Positions 1 through 12,052 of a stretch of DNA of 64,000 bases are shown here, piece by piece. The stretch comes from Artemia franciscana. Lineage: Eukaryota > Arthropoda > Branchiopoda > Anostraca > Artemiidae. A program made the translations under genes and the position numbers. Where the stretch lies: the NCBI RefSeq assembly GCF_032884065.1, contig NC_088871.1, positions 47,007,172 to 47,071,171 of the forward strand. The letters are read 5' to 3'. Each line of letters starts with the position of its first letter. Position 1 is the first letter of the stretch. The notes under the pieces are model-generated. The model saw nothing but the letters and a program-made list of their open reading frames with translations, was not told the DNA's origin and searched no databases.

Positions 1-196
1 CTTGGGGGTAAATCATCAGACACTTCCGGTGTCCCCCCAGATTTCTCTAAGTACTAGTACTAACTGGTTCGACTCTGGCTGAGCTTACACGGTCTCACCA
101 TTGATCCCGTTCTGAAACAAATAACCAGCGACACCAGGACTCGAACCCCTAATCTCAGGATTTCAAGTCCGGAGCGCTAACAGCTAGGCTGGGATA
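1..196 (-). mobile_element. tRNA-derived SINE, copy 1, cut by the window edge
   Basis: Read on the minus strand, this stretch has a tRNA-like head with a B-box-like GGTTCGAGTCC (near 136-146) and an A-box-like region near 175-190. A conserved body follows, containing the TCGACTCTGGCTGAGCTTA block (near 69-88) and the CCCCAGATTTCTC block (near 37-48). The same head-plus-body order occurs at 16,119-16,406, 52,643-52,985 and 60,624-60,963. Its 3' end is missing because the window starts inside it. It is more diverged than the other copies. A tRNA origin is inferred from the box motifs; I cannot name the SINE family. Confidence 0.7.
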
Positions 197-2530
197 TATG
201 CAAGTAAAGCAAAATTACATAAAAAAAAACAATTAAGAAAAAACCATAAGAACCTTGATAAATCAAGGATGGACCAGGATAAAGACCTCACATCCCCTTG
301 TGAGTAACTCCCTGGGCTGGAAAGTCTGGCTGTTTGACAAGTCACGTTGTTTTTATAACAGCGTATGAATTTGGGCTGTATTGCAAATGGTTCGTACCAT
401 AGCAAAACCTAACAAGACATTCTACCTAAGTGTTTTTTTCTTGGAGTAGATATTGCATATACTGGTCTAATTTTTCTTTTTATTCCTTCTTACTACAAAT
501 GTTTCCCTTTTTTGAGTCGTTATCGTTTAGATTCTTTCTGTCTTAATACTGAGGTCGTCTTGCTGTATATAAGCAAAAAAATTTTTTCATTGTTCTTCAA
601 TAAAATTTTATTTTTTTTGTACTGTTGATAGACCCGTTGTTTATTCAGTTTCTTTTCTTTGTTTTTAAGTTTAAACTTAGAAAAGCAATATTGAAGAAAA
701 ATGCCCAGCAACAGGTGAATTTTACAAAGTGGGGTAAATATTGGCCGCCCACCCCTTCCACTAAGGAAAACGTTAGGATTTCAAACCACTCTAAATGACT
801 GAAATAGCGTCTCTTGATCCCTCTTATTTATTATTTTTATTCCTGGGCAACAATGCTCGTAATTCACTATTTTAAATAGCAATATGTCACAAAATTTTCA
901 CACAACACTAATTGTCCAGAATAATAAACAATAAAATACATCCTTCTTTAGCTAGAGACACATAATCATAAAGGAGCATGGAATACGATACTTCCAAGAC
1001 AGGAAATAAATTTCAACTGAAGCTGATTGTGTTGAAAAACGATAGCGTTGATACTTTGAAAAATCAAATGTATCAACACAATAACGTACGCGGTAAATGG
1101 GGCCACGGCGACAAGCTCTCGCCTGCTCGTAGTTTTGCAAGAATTGCACAATCTTCTCAATTTTCATGTAATTATCCTTACGATTACTCAAAGCAATCCC
1201 CACCCCTCTGCGTGTATCAATTAATAAATTCTGAGCTGTCTTTAAAACAAATAAATATCAGTTGAAGTTGAAAGTAACACAAACGATAGTAAATTTTGAC
1301 CTCCATCCCTTCTTAGTCGATAATATTTCAAAAACTATTTGGTTTCATGATTTTGTGAAAAGGGAAAATATGATTATGGTTTTTGGATCCTTCAGCCATT
1401 TAACCGATGGTGAACAACAACTGATATGTTTTGGAGGGGTCTTTTTATTGTTTATTTTATTTTTCATATTATTCTTACAGCTTTATTAAGCAGAATAAAT
1501 GTGGCAAATAGAACTTCACTCTAGGAAAGAAAAATTCATCTTATCCTGGAAACCAATGTATTCAGCTGGTAGTCTGTAGCAATGGCAAAACAAGGAAAGC
1601 ATGTACACAGAGGGCCTTTGACCCCTTATCCCCCAAATCTTAAAATTATTAATAAAATCAAACAGATTAGAAACTACCGGGTGAGAAAAAATGGAAAAAA
1701 ACGTAACATATATGCTTTGTCCCCCCTAAAATCTTTATTGGGCCGATCAATATGTCTTTTATATTATTGCTTCCCTCCTCCCAAAAAAAAATAACAACAT
1801 ATTCCTGCTCTCTTGTGAGCGTCTAGAAAGCAACCGACTGATCTAATTTCCACTAACCAGGGAAACTGTTCAGCAAACCTATCTACAGCTTCTACGTCAA
1901 GTAAGATCACCAAATATTTCAACCATAATTAACCTATAATTTTCAGTGTTTCTGAAATGGTTTTCCTATTGACGCAATATCCCCCCCCCATCCGAAATAA
2001 ATTCCCCTTTGCGTACATGCAAAGGATGTCCCGTACACATAGGCCACAAAATTTTACCAAGTTAACATTTTGATGTCAAATTTTTGGACTTTAAACTGAA
2101 TGAATTCCACGGGTGTTCGATCGCAAATATCTTATCCGGTCCTGCTCCTCTAAAAACAAGATAAAAAAGTGATAGGCCTATTTTTGGTGCAAGGCATGCG
2201 CCGATTTAGAACTGAAAGCAATGGTACATGCAAAATACAGCACGCTAGAAACCCACCCCACATGCCATTTTAGGCTACAAACTTGTTTTCTTTCGGTCAA
2301 ACTAGGAACAGCAACAAGCGGAAGTTCAAACTTTTCGACATCGAAAAAAAAGTGCAAAAAGTTGGCGAATCATATGAAAAGCATAGTCACTTTCAAGTAC
2401 TGTTCTAAGAATCCTTAGATTTCCAAGGGAGGAAAGAGGAGGGACACAGACCTGGCAATTACCTTCCTGTGAAAGAGTCAAGCATAGCCTATTGTTGTTG
2501 CCCACGATTCTGTCTCTCCCAAAGCTCATT
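197..2530. other. No recognised gene; AT-rich intergenic sequence
   Basis: I see only short open frames with no family resemblance, scattered homopolymer runs such as the C run near 1,981, and no domain motif on either strand. The frame at 978-1265 is 95 codons long but its composition is ordinary for this AT-rich background. I see no splice-bounded exon. Confidence 0.5.
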
Positions 2531-2741
2531 ACATCAGTGGGATCAATTCAAAAAAATTGGGGAGGGGGGTAAAATGTATCTTTCGAAATCTTGGGGGGTG
2601 GAAATTTGTCATTTAGTCAGTGAAAATACCAAAAAGGTATTTTCTATAAAAATATCAGAAATGATTTTTTTTTAAATCCAGGGGTTGGGGCAAAACAAAT
2701 CAAAGGACCATATGCCCCCGCTCCACAGTTGACACCACTGC
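2531..2741. repeat. MITE-like element, family B (ends CAGTGGNRTCAA)
   Basis: The left end reads CAGTGGGATCAATTC and the right end reads CAGTTGACACCACTG, so the termini are imperfect inverted repeats about 210 bp apart. The interior is G-rich then T-rich with no coding potential. A second copy with the same ends lies at 36,462-36,647, and a lone right-end-like AATGACACCACTGGGGG occurs near 11,568. This fits a short non-autonomous DNA transposon. No target duplication was established. Confidence 0.5.
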
Positions 2742-3301
2742 ATTGCATGTTCTGGGTTCAATCCTCTGGTACATACGAAACAGGGAATTGTTCACCCCTT
2801 TTCTATTGTATTATGAGTGCTTCCATCACAGTCCTCCACTACCGTCTTCTATACGAAAGGTCTGTTTCACAAGCTTTTACCAATTATTCAAACTAAATAA
2901 ATCCCACGTGTGTTTCATCATCACGTATTTTAAAATACCAGCGCTTGACATCGTTATCTTGAATATAGTTTAACCTTGAAAACAGAATTAGGCTAAGCTT
3001 CTATATTTACAGTAAAAAAAAACGTATTCGAGCAATTACATATTAGAAATCTAAATACAAGTGTAAATATACATATGGATTAAAAAAAAAGATAGTGGGA
3101 AAATTTATTTTTGAGAAAAAAGGAAAATCGAATTTTATTGCACCTCTGTGTTTAGATCGGATTAAAGCACTACATATACCATCTTCATTAAATTCTTTTA
3201 GGGAGGGGAGGGGGTATTTGAGGGTATTGGAAGAAGTAATGCGGGGAATCATAACTCAGAGGGACAGGATGAGAGTTTAATGCAACTAATATGCATCTGT
3301 A

Positions 3302-3671
3302 AGGACGGTCTAGAGTCCTTTAAGAGGATTAGATGTCTTAAACATGTGAGCTTCAACGTCGACTGATTGTCTCAAAGACCAAGGGTCTATTAGCACATTC
3401 TCATAGGGACTACTTATCATCGAAACCTATTGAGAATTTGTGATTTGATTATGAAACTTGATAGAAAAGACAATAGAATTGTGTCGACAAGAATTCCAAT
3501 CAAAGCGGATTGAACCACAGAAAACTTGATGAGCTTTCAAATTTATCAAATGACATTTCTTTTAAAACATAAAATCGCGAAGAAAAGAAGAAAACGAGGA
3601 CAATAAACAACCAGTATAAAAGTGTTAAAATTATGTAAATATTTCGGTCAAGAACTCCTCTAGACCGTCAA
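3302..3671. repeat. Possible short inverted-repeat element
   Basis: GACGGTCTAGAG (3304-3315) is matched by CTCTAGACCGTC (3658-3669) in inverted orientation, giving 12-bp perfect ends about 340 bp apart. The interior is non-coding. This could be a MITE or coincidence; no second copy is seen in the window. Confidence 0.3.
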
Positions 3672-3760
3672 TCAGTGCAGAATAAAACTAAGAAAAATAT
3701 AAAAAAACCAAACCTTAAAACAAAACACAAAACTAAAATAGGATGACCCTTTCTTAGTAA

Positions 3761-4231
3761 TAATATGAAAAAAAACTTCGTTTTCTTAAAGAGTTAAAGA
3801 GGCTGCGTCCCAAAGTCGAACCTTAAAACGTACAGGAATTAGAAGAGGCAGTTGGGGGGCTGCCGCCCCCCCAAACCCCCAGCTTTTAAAGACTCTTTTG
3901 TACAGGTTTTTTGTTTTTTTTGCTAACCCCCCGCTCTTGGCTTCGGAAAGGCCCTTTTTTAATTAACAAAAAATTGAAATGAATGAATAATGGAATAACT
4001 TCGAAAAATGTTAAACACAAGAGGACAGGAGAATCATTGCGCCGAAACTAGTAAATAGTAACAATGAAGTCCCCCCACAAAAAAAACCTGTACAAAAGAG
4101 TCTTTAAAAGCTGGGGGTTTGGGGGGCGGCAGCCCCCCAACTGCCTCTTCTAATTCCTGTACGTTTTAAGGTTCGACTTTGGGACGCAGCCTCTTTAACT
4201 CTTTAAGAAAACGAAGTTTTTTTCATATTAT
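3761..4231. repeat. Foldback element with about 150-bp near-perfect arms
   Basis: The left arm (3761-3911) and right arm (4079-4231) are almost exact reverse complements, including the GGCTGCGTCCCAAAGTCGAA block, the homopolymer-flanked C/G run and the GACTCTTTTGTACAGG end. The spacer of about 167 bp is AT-rich and non-coding. Such long arms with a short unique centre fit a foldback or MITE-type element, and the single strand would form a strong hairpin. Pieces of the arm recur in the tandem units just to the right. Confidence 0.75.
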
Positions 4232-4600
4232 TTCTGTACGTTTTTCTACAATCCATGGTGGATGTAATTTAATAATTCCTGTACTCCTCGTACAGGAATT
4301 AGGAGAGGAACTTGGGTGGCTGCCCCCCCCCCCGCTTTTAAATCATTGTATAAAATAGAAAAAAATTAGGACTATAAGAAGACTATTAGGAGAGGCAAAC
4401 CCCCCGCTTTTAAAGACTCTTTTGTACAGGTTTAATTTTTTTTCATATTAATTCTGTACGTTTTTCTACAATCCATGGTGGATGTAATTTAATAATTCCT
4501 GTACTCCTCGTACAGAAGTACTCCTCGTACAGGAATTAGGAGAGGAACCCCCCCCTCCCCCCCGCTTTTAAATCATTGTATAAAATAGAAAAAAAAACAG
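4218..4600. repeat. Two tandem copies of a unit with a TACGAGGAGTACAGG palindrome
   Basis: Unit 1 (about 4218-4370) and unit 2 (about 4438-4597) share TTTCATATTA, CTGTACGTTTTTCTACAATC, ATGGTGGATGTAATTT and CCTGTACTCCTCGTACAGGA. The last is a short palindrome, and unit 2 has an extra partial copy of it. A further CTTTTAAAGACTCTTTTGTA piece links the array to the foldback arms at 3761-4231. This looks like nested duplication of one foldback family. Confidence 0.65.
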
Positions 4601-4711
4601 ATAGAATGACCGAAATGTTTCTTTTGCTCATAAGAAGCTAATATTCTGTTATCTCTCAAATGATAAGCTGTCCAGGTGTTATCAAAATTTTTTTGATGTT
4701 GTGAAAAAAAA

Positions 4712-4786
4712 CCGCCCGTAAGGGACTTGAACCCTTGACCCGAGGATTAAAAGTCTCACGCTCTACCAACTGAGCTAATAACTTGC
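4712..4786 (-). pseudogene. tRNA-Lys(UUU)-like pseudogene
   Basis: The minus strand shows TAGCTCAGTTGGTAGAGC (D arm), the anticodon loop CTTTTAA with anticodon UUU, a T arm GGGTTCAAGTCCC and a T run straight after the 3' end that could end Pol III transcription. The 3' acceptor strand ACGGGCG has no complementary 5' strand; the bases before TAGCTC read AAGTTAT. The anticodon stem also has mismatches. It is therefore a tRNA pseudogene or the head of a tRNA-derived repeat, not a working gene. Confidence 0.6.
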
Positions 4787-4871
4787 GTGTGAATATAACT
4801 TCTCAATAACTTTTAAAAATTTCAAATTAACATGGGCTCTTATGGAGAGAAATCCGTTAATTAAATAGCTA

Positions 4872-5330
4872 ATGCGTGGTTTCTGGAAAACAGGGAAGGA
4901 GTGATCGGATCGAGCTGAAATTTCGCGGATAAGCTCCTGGGCCGTAGGGGACCTTAACTTGTGAATTTCAGCCCGATCGGACAACGTTAAAGGGGGGGGG
5001 GGGGTTGGAGGGTCGAAACTTTCGGGGGGTTAAGATTTTCCTACGAAACTTTCCAGGAAAATTACTCGGAGAATTCCGCATCGAATGAGTCTTCGTACAC
5101 CCAGATCCGATGTCGGATGTGACCTGTAGGCGTCTAGGAAAAAAAAAGTAAATGAATTTTAAGTGGCTATGCGTGGTTTCTGGAAAACAGGGAAGGAGCT
5201 ATCGGATCAAGCTGAAATTTCGCGGATAAGCACCTGGGCCCTAGCGGACCTTAACTTGTGAATTTCAGCCCGATCGGACAACGTTAAAGGGGGGCTGGGG
5301 TTGACGGGTCGAAACTTTCGGCCAGATTTT
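4872..5330. repeat. Direct duplication, two 160-bp copies 297 bp apart
   Basis: The block at 4872-5037 is repeated at 5169-5330. Both copies contain ATGCGTGGTTTCTGGAAAAC, CTGAAATTTCGCGGATAAGC, TTCAGCCCGATCGGACAACG and GGTCGAAACTTTCGG, with a few percent divergence and a G run of different length. The spacer 5038-5168 is unique. The origin is unknown. The open frames seen here follow from the repeat being free of stops and do not resemble a known protein. Confidence 0.75.
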
Positions 5331-7419
5331 CCCCATGAAGGAAAAGTTGGAGGGGGATGAAATTTTGCAGGTTTCTTAGTTGGAGCTCGGGCTACGAAAT
5401 GCATCCCTCCCCATCCCTCTGCGACCACTGGAACCGAAGATCGCTTAACATTGTCGTGTGTCGCCTCTTTATAGAGGCACGAGTGTGCCTCCTTGACGAT
5501 GAAACGGTAACTCTTTGTTACCCTTTTTTGAGGGATCCAGTGGAAGAAAAAATGGGATATTTCTTGATCAGATACCCGCATATTGTGTCCTCCAAATAAT
5601 ACAGAATATTGGTCAGAAATTTTAGATACTCCAGTTGCCACTGCCCCTCGATTCTTTGGATATTCGCCCGATTCCCTCTGTTAAGGTTTGTTATTAGATG
5701 CATTTTGCCATAGACCTACTAGATTTCAGATCCTTCATGATTCATTAAGGAAAAAGAAGAGAGAATGGGAGGCACGTAGCGTTCAACGAAGAAAACGTGA
5801 TTTCTAATCTCATTTTAGCTCAGCCCGTGTTCCGAAATATCTTTTCGTCGGCGATTGAGATAGCGAGTGTCTTAATTGCTGAATAATAGCAGAATTTATG
5901 TTTCCCTCTAATTTGGATGCACAATGACGTGTTGCACCGTGCCATAACATGATTAGAAGCGTGTCGCTGGAGTGGTTTCCGAAATAGCATTGACGTTATT
6001 AACAAGATATTAAGGCCTAGTGGAAGTCGCATTTTACTCCCTAGTCAATTTTTTTTCAGGGGTGGCAACTCGGTCAAAGACGAAGTTATCAGTTTTCTTC
6101 GTCGCTTCAACTAAACAAACATGAGAAGGTTGAACTTAAGGGGTTTCTCACTCAAAATTACGATTAGGCGCAGGTTATCCTTAGCAATTCTTCTTGTAAT
6201 TATTTATACAATACTATTTTCTTATATATATTTATTAACCAGCAGTTTGGTGTCTGCACCCTAATTACTCTCCAGGCTCTGTTTAAACCGGTTACAACTA
6301 ACTAATACTTCACTGAATCACTCAAGAACAATCCAAGTGGTTAGTCCCTTGGTCTAATTTATGCATTCTCACGCGCTCCGATTACAGCTGCATCTAGTCT
6401 TTTGAGTGGAATTGTTGACTTCGGGACACAAATATGTTAACTATTTGAAAGGACTGCAGCCAGCAAGTATATATTATAGAAATAAATTTCTAATTGTTGA
6501 ATAGAATATTCTTTGCTCTATTTTTTGATACCCCACAACAACAGTGTCAAGTGTAGCAATCTAGAATGCAAACCCGAAACGGGTTTTATAATTATTTTGA
6601 ATTATAAAAAAAAATAATTGTCGGCTTTAAAATTTGATAAGATCAAAATTTTCACCAGATTTTTTTTTATGTTTGTTAAAATAAAAACCGCCGAAATCAC
6701 TAATTCAGAAACGTCAGGTAAGCTCCAAATGTTTAACATGGGAGGTATAGGAAGATTCCTTGAGAGCCCGTTCTGCCTTAAAATGGCATGTTAAAACGGA
6801 GTTTACAAAACTGATTGAAACCTATGCAGCGTATCCCTTTTGACATTGAAGAAAGCTTCAAACAGAAAATATTTATTTATAAGAGATGTAGCTTAAATAT
6901 TGAAAATAAAATGCAATCGGGATAACTTAAAGACAGTTAAAAAAAAGGTGATGATTTAGATTCAATGTTATTTTATTTGATAAATGGTCTCTTTTATACG
7001 TCAGACCATTACTGGAAGATTTCCCTTGGTATTGTTTATTGTTTCTCATTGGAATGTAAATACAAATTATCTTTTTACCCTTCGATATTATGATATTCAT
7101 TTTAGCAGTTATCTCTGTATTCGCTACCGCACTATTAACAATTTATTGTCTCTTATTCAGAAGTTTTTCTGGCGAAATTATGAAACCTGAGACCAACAAA
7201 AATTGTTGCTTCGCAACCTGGCCAACATCTATCTATAAAACTAGAGCCAATAAACCAACTGGTAGTATTTGCCTATGCAAATATTATTAGTTATTACAAG
7301 GATCATAAAAAACTAGTCCTATACTGAAAACAAAAAATTCATCCATAATTAACAAGAAAGTTTATTTTTATTTCATAGAAAATCAAGGGGAAGGCGGGTT
7401 GATTGGTTAACCCCCCCCC
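5331..7419. other. No recognised gene
   Basis: The G/C-richer part 5331-5660 looks like the continuation of the repeat to the left. The remainder is AT-rich with short frames only. I see no domain motif, no splice-bounded exon and no RNA gene. Confidence 0.45.
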
Positions 7420-7538
7420 CCCCCCGGAATGTTTGCTCGACATGTAAAACATAATAAAATGCATATAAATACATTTTGATGCGTTTCTTAAAGTTTTCTT
7501 GTACACCCACCCCGAACAAAAATCCTGGACACAGCCCT
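7420..7538. repeat. MITE-like element, family A, partial copy
   Basis: The copy holds the family A features: a C run, GTTTGCTCGACATG, a central AAATGCATATAAATACATTT, then CCGAACAAAAATCCTGGACA at the right end. The left terminus is degraded. The family is defined by better copies at 9,085-9,254 and 32,501-32,685, which have inverted ends resembling GGTCGTATCCAGGA. Confidence 0.5.
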
Positions 7539-7599
7539 ACAAAAGCGCATAATGCTTCTAGTATAAACATCAAATTTATGTTTATTTGTGTCTTCGGCA

Positions 7600-7762
7600 A
7601 GGACATATCCAGGATTTTGCTTGAGGGGAGGCTTAAAAAAAAAGATAAGTGATTATCAAGGTTTCTGTGTGAAAAAATTTATTTACATCTATTTTTGTTA
7701 CTTTTATAAGAGTCAAACAAAAATTTGGGTGGGGGGTCAAACCAGGGTTTTACATATATATG
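7600..7762. repeat. MITE-like element, family A, second copy
   Basis: This begins AGGACATATCCAGGATTTTG and ends in a G run followed by GTCAAACCAGGGTTTT, in the orientation opposite to the copy just to its left. The middle has the conserved TCTATTTTTGTTACTTTTAT piece. The two neighbouring copies thus form an inverted pair with a 60-bp spacer. Confidence 0.5.
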
Positions 7763-7937
7763 TTGCATAGACTTCAAAGCAATCATATATGTTCATTTCA
7801 ATTTGGGACTTCGCTCTTTACTACCATCAGAACAACTATGTCTTTTTAAAATTATTTTTACTCGTTTTTAATATTAATGGAATATTAATAAAACGCTCTA
7901 CTGCTTAACTTTCAATTTTAGAGCTTTAGCTACTTTT

Positions 7938-8275
7938 CAGATACACGTAAGCCCTTTCGCCAGCCTGGATGCACGTATTATCTTTTGATTTAGTTCAACA
8001 TTCATTTCAACATGCCCCGAAAGTTTCAACTTGATACCCTTAGCCGTTGCGGAAGTATTGCAAATACACTATTTTGACAATATGGATATACATAGTGTCG
8101 TTTGGTTTAATTCAACATCTGAAAGTTTAAATTTAAAACCCCAGCCTTTCCCGAAATATCGCAGATACACCCTTTTGACAACCTTGATGTGCATAACATA
8201 TTTTGATTTAGTTCAATATCCCACTGACTATTCCCTGAAAGATTCACCTTAATACCCTTAGCCTTTTGAGAAACA
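7938..8275. repeat. Diverged tandem repeat, about 100-120 bp unit
   Basis: Three degenerate units start near 7938, 8059 and 8161. Shared pieces are CAGATACAC, TTTTGACAA.ATGGAT, TTTTGATTTAGTTCAA, TGAAAGTTT and TACCCTTAGCC. The units have drifted with small indels, so the array is old. The open frame across it is not coding-like. Confidence 0.55.
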
Positions 8276-8419
8276 CAGGATCACATATGCCCTCCTTCCC
8301 AATTATCAAATTTCTCCAATCTGTATATAAAAAAAAAATCAGCGACTTGCGTAATATGCAGCATGTGCCCCAGGATTTGGCGGTCAGGTTATCCCGGATG
8401 CGTAGTTGTGAGACCTTTC

Positions 8420-8640
8420 GATTATTGTGAACAAAACGACTGTCTTAAAATTTTGATTGGATGCCTTTGGGGGTGAGGGATAGCTAAAAAGGGCTTGAAG
8501 GGGGAGGGGCTGGTTGCCCTGTAGTCATTTTTGACCTTCAAAAAGGGCATTGTAACTTTCAGATCCCAATCGAAAGAGCTTCCCCCGAGGTCTCTGCGAC
8601 CACTCCTTCCATATGAGGTGGCCTTGAGAACGATAAAAAA
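8420..8640. repeat. Dispersed repeat, family C, single copy
   Basis: This matches the family repeated at 56,030-57,065, 62,260-62,400 and 63,000-63,180: ATTTTGATTGGATGCCTTTG, a G-rich stretch, GGTTGCCCTG, AAAAAGGGCATTG, CAATCGAAAGAGC and TCTCTGCGACCAC in that order. It is non-coding. The class is unknown. Confidence 0.55.
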
Positions 8641-9084
8641 AAAAATTAAAGCCACTTCGTTCAATCAAACTTTTAACTAGCTTCACGTGTGTAGGTCAAA
8701 TCTCGTTATCAATAGTTCACGTACTTCCCGTGATCTGAATCGGCTGAAATTTTACTTATGCATAGATCCCAACGACAACATGCAAACCAAATATAATCAT
8801 TGAATGCTAATGAATTAGTATAGACTTATATACAAAAATAAATTAACTCTGATTTACCCGTTTATAATTAATGCTTTTGCTGATACTTCATCTATTTAGG
8901 TTAAATCTTGTAATAAATATTTCATCCACTTCCTTGGTCCGAGCAAGCTTAATCTTTGCATAATCATACCATGATATTACACTGTATTTCACGAATATAA
9001 AAATAAAACAAAAAATACACTTCTAAATTAATTTACTAATTTTGACTTGCAAAAGCTTACTACACAAAAATGGGTCGGCTCTGA

Positions 9085-9254
9085 TCAAGGCCGTAGTCAG
9101 GATTTTTATTCGGAGGGGGGGGAGGTCAAAAAAACTTTAAAAGACGCATCAAAAATTTGTTTAAATTCATTTTTGTCACGTTTTTACGAGTCGGACGAAA
9201 AATATCAGAGGGGGGGTTAAAACCAAGTCCCCCCCTGCCTGAACACGACCTTTA
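9085..9254. repeat. MITE-like element, family A, third copy
   Basis: This runs from AAGGCCGTAGTCAGGATTTT to GCCTGAACACGACCTT, with imperfect inverted ends about 170 bp apart. It also has the two G/C homopolymer runs and the central TTCATTTTTGTCACGTTTTT that mark the family. It encodes nothing and is consistent with a non-autonomous DNA transposon. Confidence 0.6.
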
Positions 9255-12052
9255 TATTCGTCTTAAGGATTTAATGTCGCAAAAATCTTTCGAACGTGTC
9301 AAAAGGTCATTAAACGTGTCATGACCATCCTCACTTTCATTATTAATCTTATAAAGTTTTAATTTTTCCAGGTAGCAGGAATAGTGCAATTTTTGATACT
9401 TATTGGTGTATATGGTTATAAAGCTTTTTTTTAATTAGTATTTCTTGATGCTAGAAAATCGTATTGGGTGAAACCTCATTCAAGATTATCTTTGTTATGT
9501 TGACAACAAACCAAGTATTGTATTCTTCTTTCAGGTATTTCTCCAATTATTAAGTGTTCAGGATTCTAGCGGTTTTTTTTTCTACTTATCAGTTATGTAA
9601 TAAAAGATGAAAATGTACTACTTTAGAAAAAAAAATTATGAAAACTACCACAAGGAATTATGGAAAGGGGGCTGCCCAGAACACAGTATATTATATACGT
9701 AACCTAACCTAGGTACCTCTTTTGTTGCTCAACCCTAAAAAAAACTTATTCAGGAATATTATTTACTGAGTGAGACACCCCTGTTTGCCTAGCAAGCCAA
9801 AGGGATTACATCGACTAGTTTTTGTCTTATGAGCGCGTCACAAATTCTCGAGTGTTCATTACATAACCGATAACTATAATTTTTTACCTTGAACATTGCC
9901 TTCCCAAAATTCAAACCCCGTACCCCCCTGGACATGACCTTCCTTAAGAGAAGCTTTCTATCTATTTGTGCTAAAGGCTCCATACTGGCTCGTGCGCAGG
10001 ATTTATTTTTTCGGAAAGGGGAACAATAACAGGAAAATTCGGCGGTGGGGGGATAATAAATTTGGTAAATACCAACTCTGTACATGTGACGCAGACAGAT
10101 CGGATTAAACTTCTTGAGTGGGGTCGCTATAAAACATAGGCCAAGTACCATAAATTGATTATTGTTATTATTATTTGCTGAGAAATAATTGTCGTCCTAA
10201 GCAAAAAAAATTCGTTTGCGAATGGGGTAACTTATCGGAAGGTTTTTTAAAAGAGAATGAAAAAAATTTAAAACACAATACGGGTACGATCCTGGATAGA
10301 GCATACAATTTATAGCAAAAAATAACATTTATCTTTATATTTTAAACTAAAACCAACATGGGGAGGAATTAAGAAGGGAAAGCAAATTCATCAAAAACAA
10401 GAGAGCTAATGCGACAAGCTTGATAAAGCTCCCGTATTTTGGTATTAATAAATAAATAATAAATAAAAAAGTTTGTTAGGAGATTTTTCAAACATCTTTC
10501 AATTTTCGAAAGGCCCGAGTTTACAAACCAATCCTGTTTACATATCATTATGCTTAATATACATTACAAGCTGTCTATCACAAAATTACAAAAAATAACT
10601 ATGATTTTAGTCAATCTTAACAATCAAGGTGATAGGCATTTCAAAAATTTTTCCCATCTTAGACCTATGCAGTTTCAAAACCTACTATTTTTTTTTTTTT
10701 TTTAACAAAAACACGGTTGGTACTAAAACATAGCGATAGGCAACGCTATCGTATAGAGGATTAGTAAAATAATAAAATAAGAACTTGCATTTTCCAAAGT
10801 CCAGTATCCTTTTATAGGCTGTTGTAAGAAGAGGTCCTTCACATACGCCAGGTGAGCACCAAGTGAGTCTTTATACTGAGAATCAAAGATTTTCTTCTTT
10901 ATGAGAGCATTTAGGATTCGAGAGCTGGCTCCGTGACGTAACAACTGCTTAGTTCTACCGGCAAAAGATTAAAAAGCCTGCAACTAAAAAAAAGATTAAA
11001 ACCGAGACGTTTACAATTTTTTCTAAGGAGGATGAGGGGGTTAGTAAAAACAAAAAAAAATCAAACATTTGCAATCCACCACTTCTCATAAATTTCAAGA
11101 AGGATTTAACCACTCCCTGGGGGGGGGGGGGTATTAACTGCAACAGACTGGGTTTTTATGTATGTTACACAATGAAAACGAATATCGCATAAAATTTTCA
11201 TGTTTTCAAGGCGAAGGATTCTAAAGCCTTCACCCTCAAACCCCTCCGTAACTAGCATGACATGAAGTAACTTCTGTTCAAGCTTGGCCTGGGAAAAGTC
11301 AAATAAAACCAGAAACGAAACCGCATGCAAAAAAATGATTTCCTCTTAAGGAGAGGGCTGGAAACCAGCTTGTAAAGACATTTACTTTATGGGAGAGGAG
11401 GACTCAGTACCGTGAATTCCAAGAAATTAGGAAGGCCGAAATTTATTGTTCAAAATCAAAGGGGGGCAATTTTTCTAATTCAAAGAATACCAAAAAAGGG
11501 CAGTTTTAAAAAACTAGAGGGAAGCATAAAATATTATGTGACAAATCACCTTGCCTCTTTCGTCCAAATGACACCACTGGGGGAGGATGTGTACAAAAAC
11601 AAAATGAGACAAACTTGTGAAAAATACAGAAAGCTAGAGGGGAAAGTTTTAAAAATCTGGAGTTTTTAGTCAGGCCGGTACGTTTTGACCCCCCCCCCCA
11701 GTATATTACTTGAAAATATGATTAATTATCTAATATCAAGGATATAACATGTTGAGTTCAATCCACAACAGTTGGGTCTTGCCTTCATTTTTTCCACTTT
11801 TTTAAAATTGGTGTTTTAAAATCTTTTTTGAAATTAGTGATAAGAAACGAGAAAAAATTCAAATTACCCCACCCCCTAGATCTTAAAAATACATTTTAAT
11901 TTCCCTCCTTTATTTTTATGAATTGACACCTCTCTCTGCAGAATCGATAGATATTCCCTTTTTTCTTACAAGCTATAAGCACCAAAGTCATCAAATGAAA
12001 AAAGAATTTCCCACCTGGCTCCATTTCAGGTCTATCCATAACTAACATTGGC
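9255..12052. other. No recognised gene; scattered repeat pieces
   Basis: The 120-codon minus-strand frame at 9789-10151 overlaps repeat-like sequence. A piece near 9,814-9,862 resembles 10,886-10,934. A homopolymer T run lies at 10,689-10,703 and a G run near 11,120. At 11,400-11,600 there is a MITE-like stretch with a family B type end. I see no protein domain. Confidence 0.45.

Noticed and set aside
4712-4786. Functional tRNA-Lys gene
   Set aside because: The 5' acceptor strand does not pair with the 3' strand and the anticodon stem has mismatches, despite good D and T arms.
5207-5641. 144-codon minus-strand frame
   Set aside because: Lies across a direct duplication and G/C-rich repeat sequence; half of it is repeated in the other copy, and no family is recognisable.
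9789-10151. 120-codon minus-strand frame
   Set aside because: Overlaps repeat-like sequence with a MITE-style G run; no motif, and composition is not coding-like.
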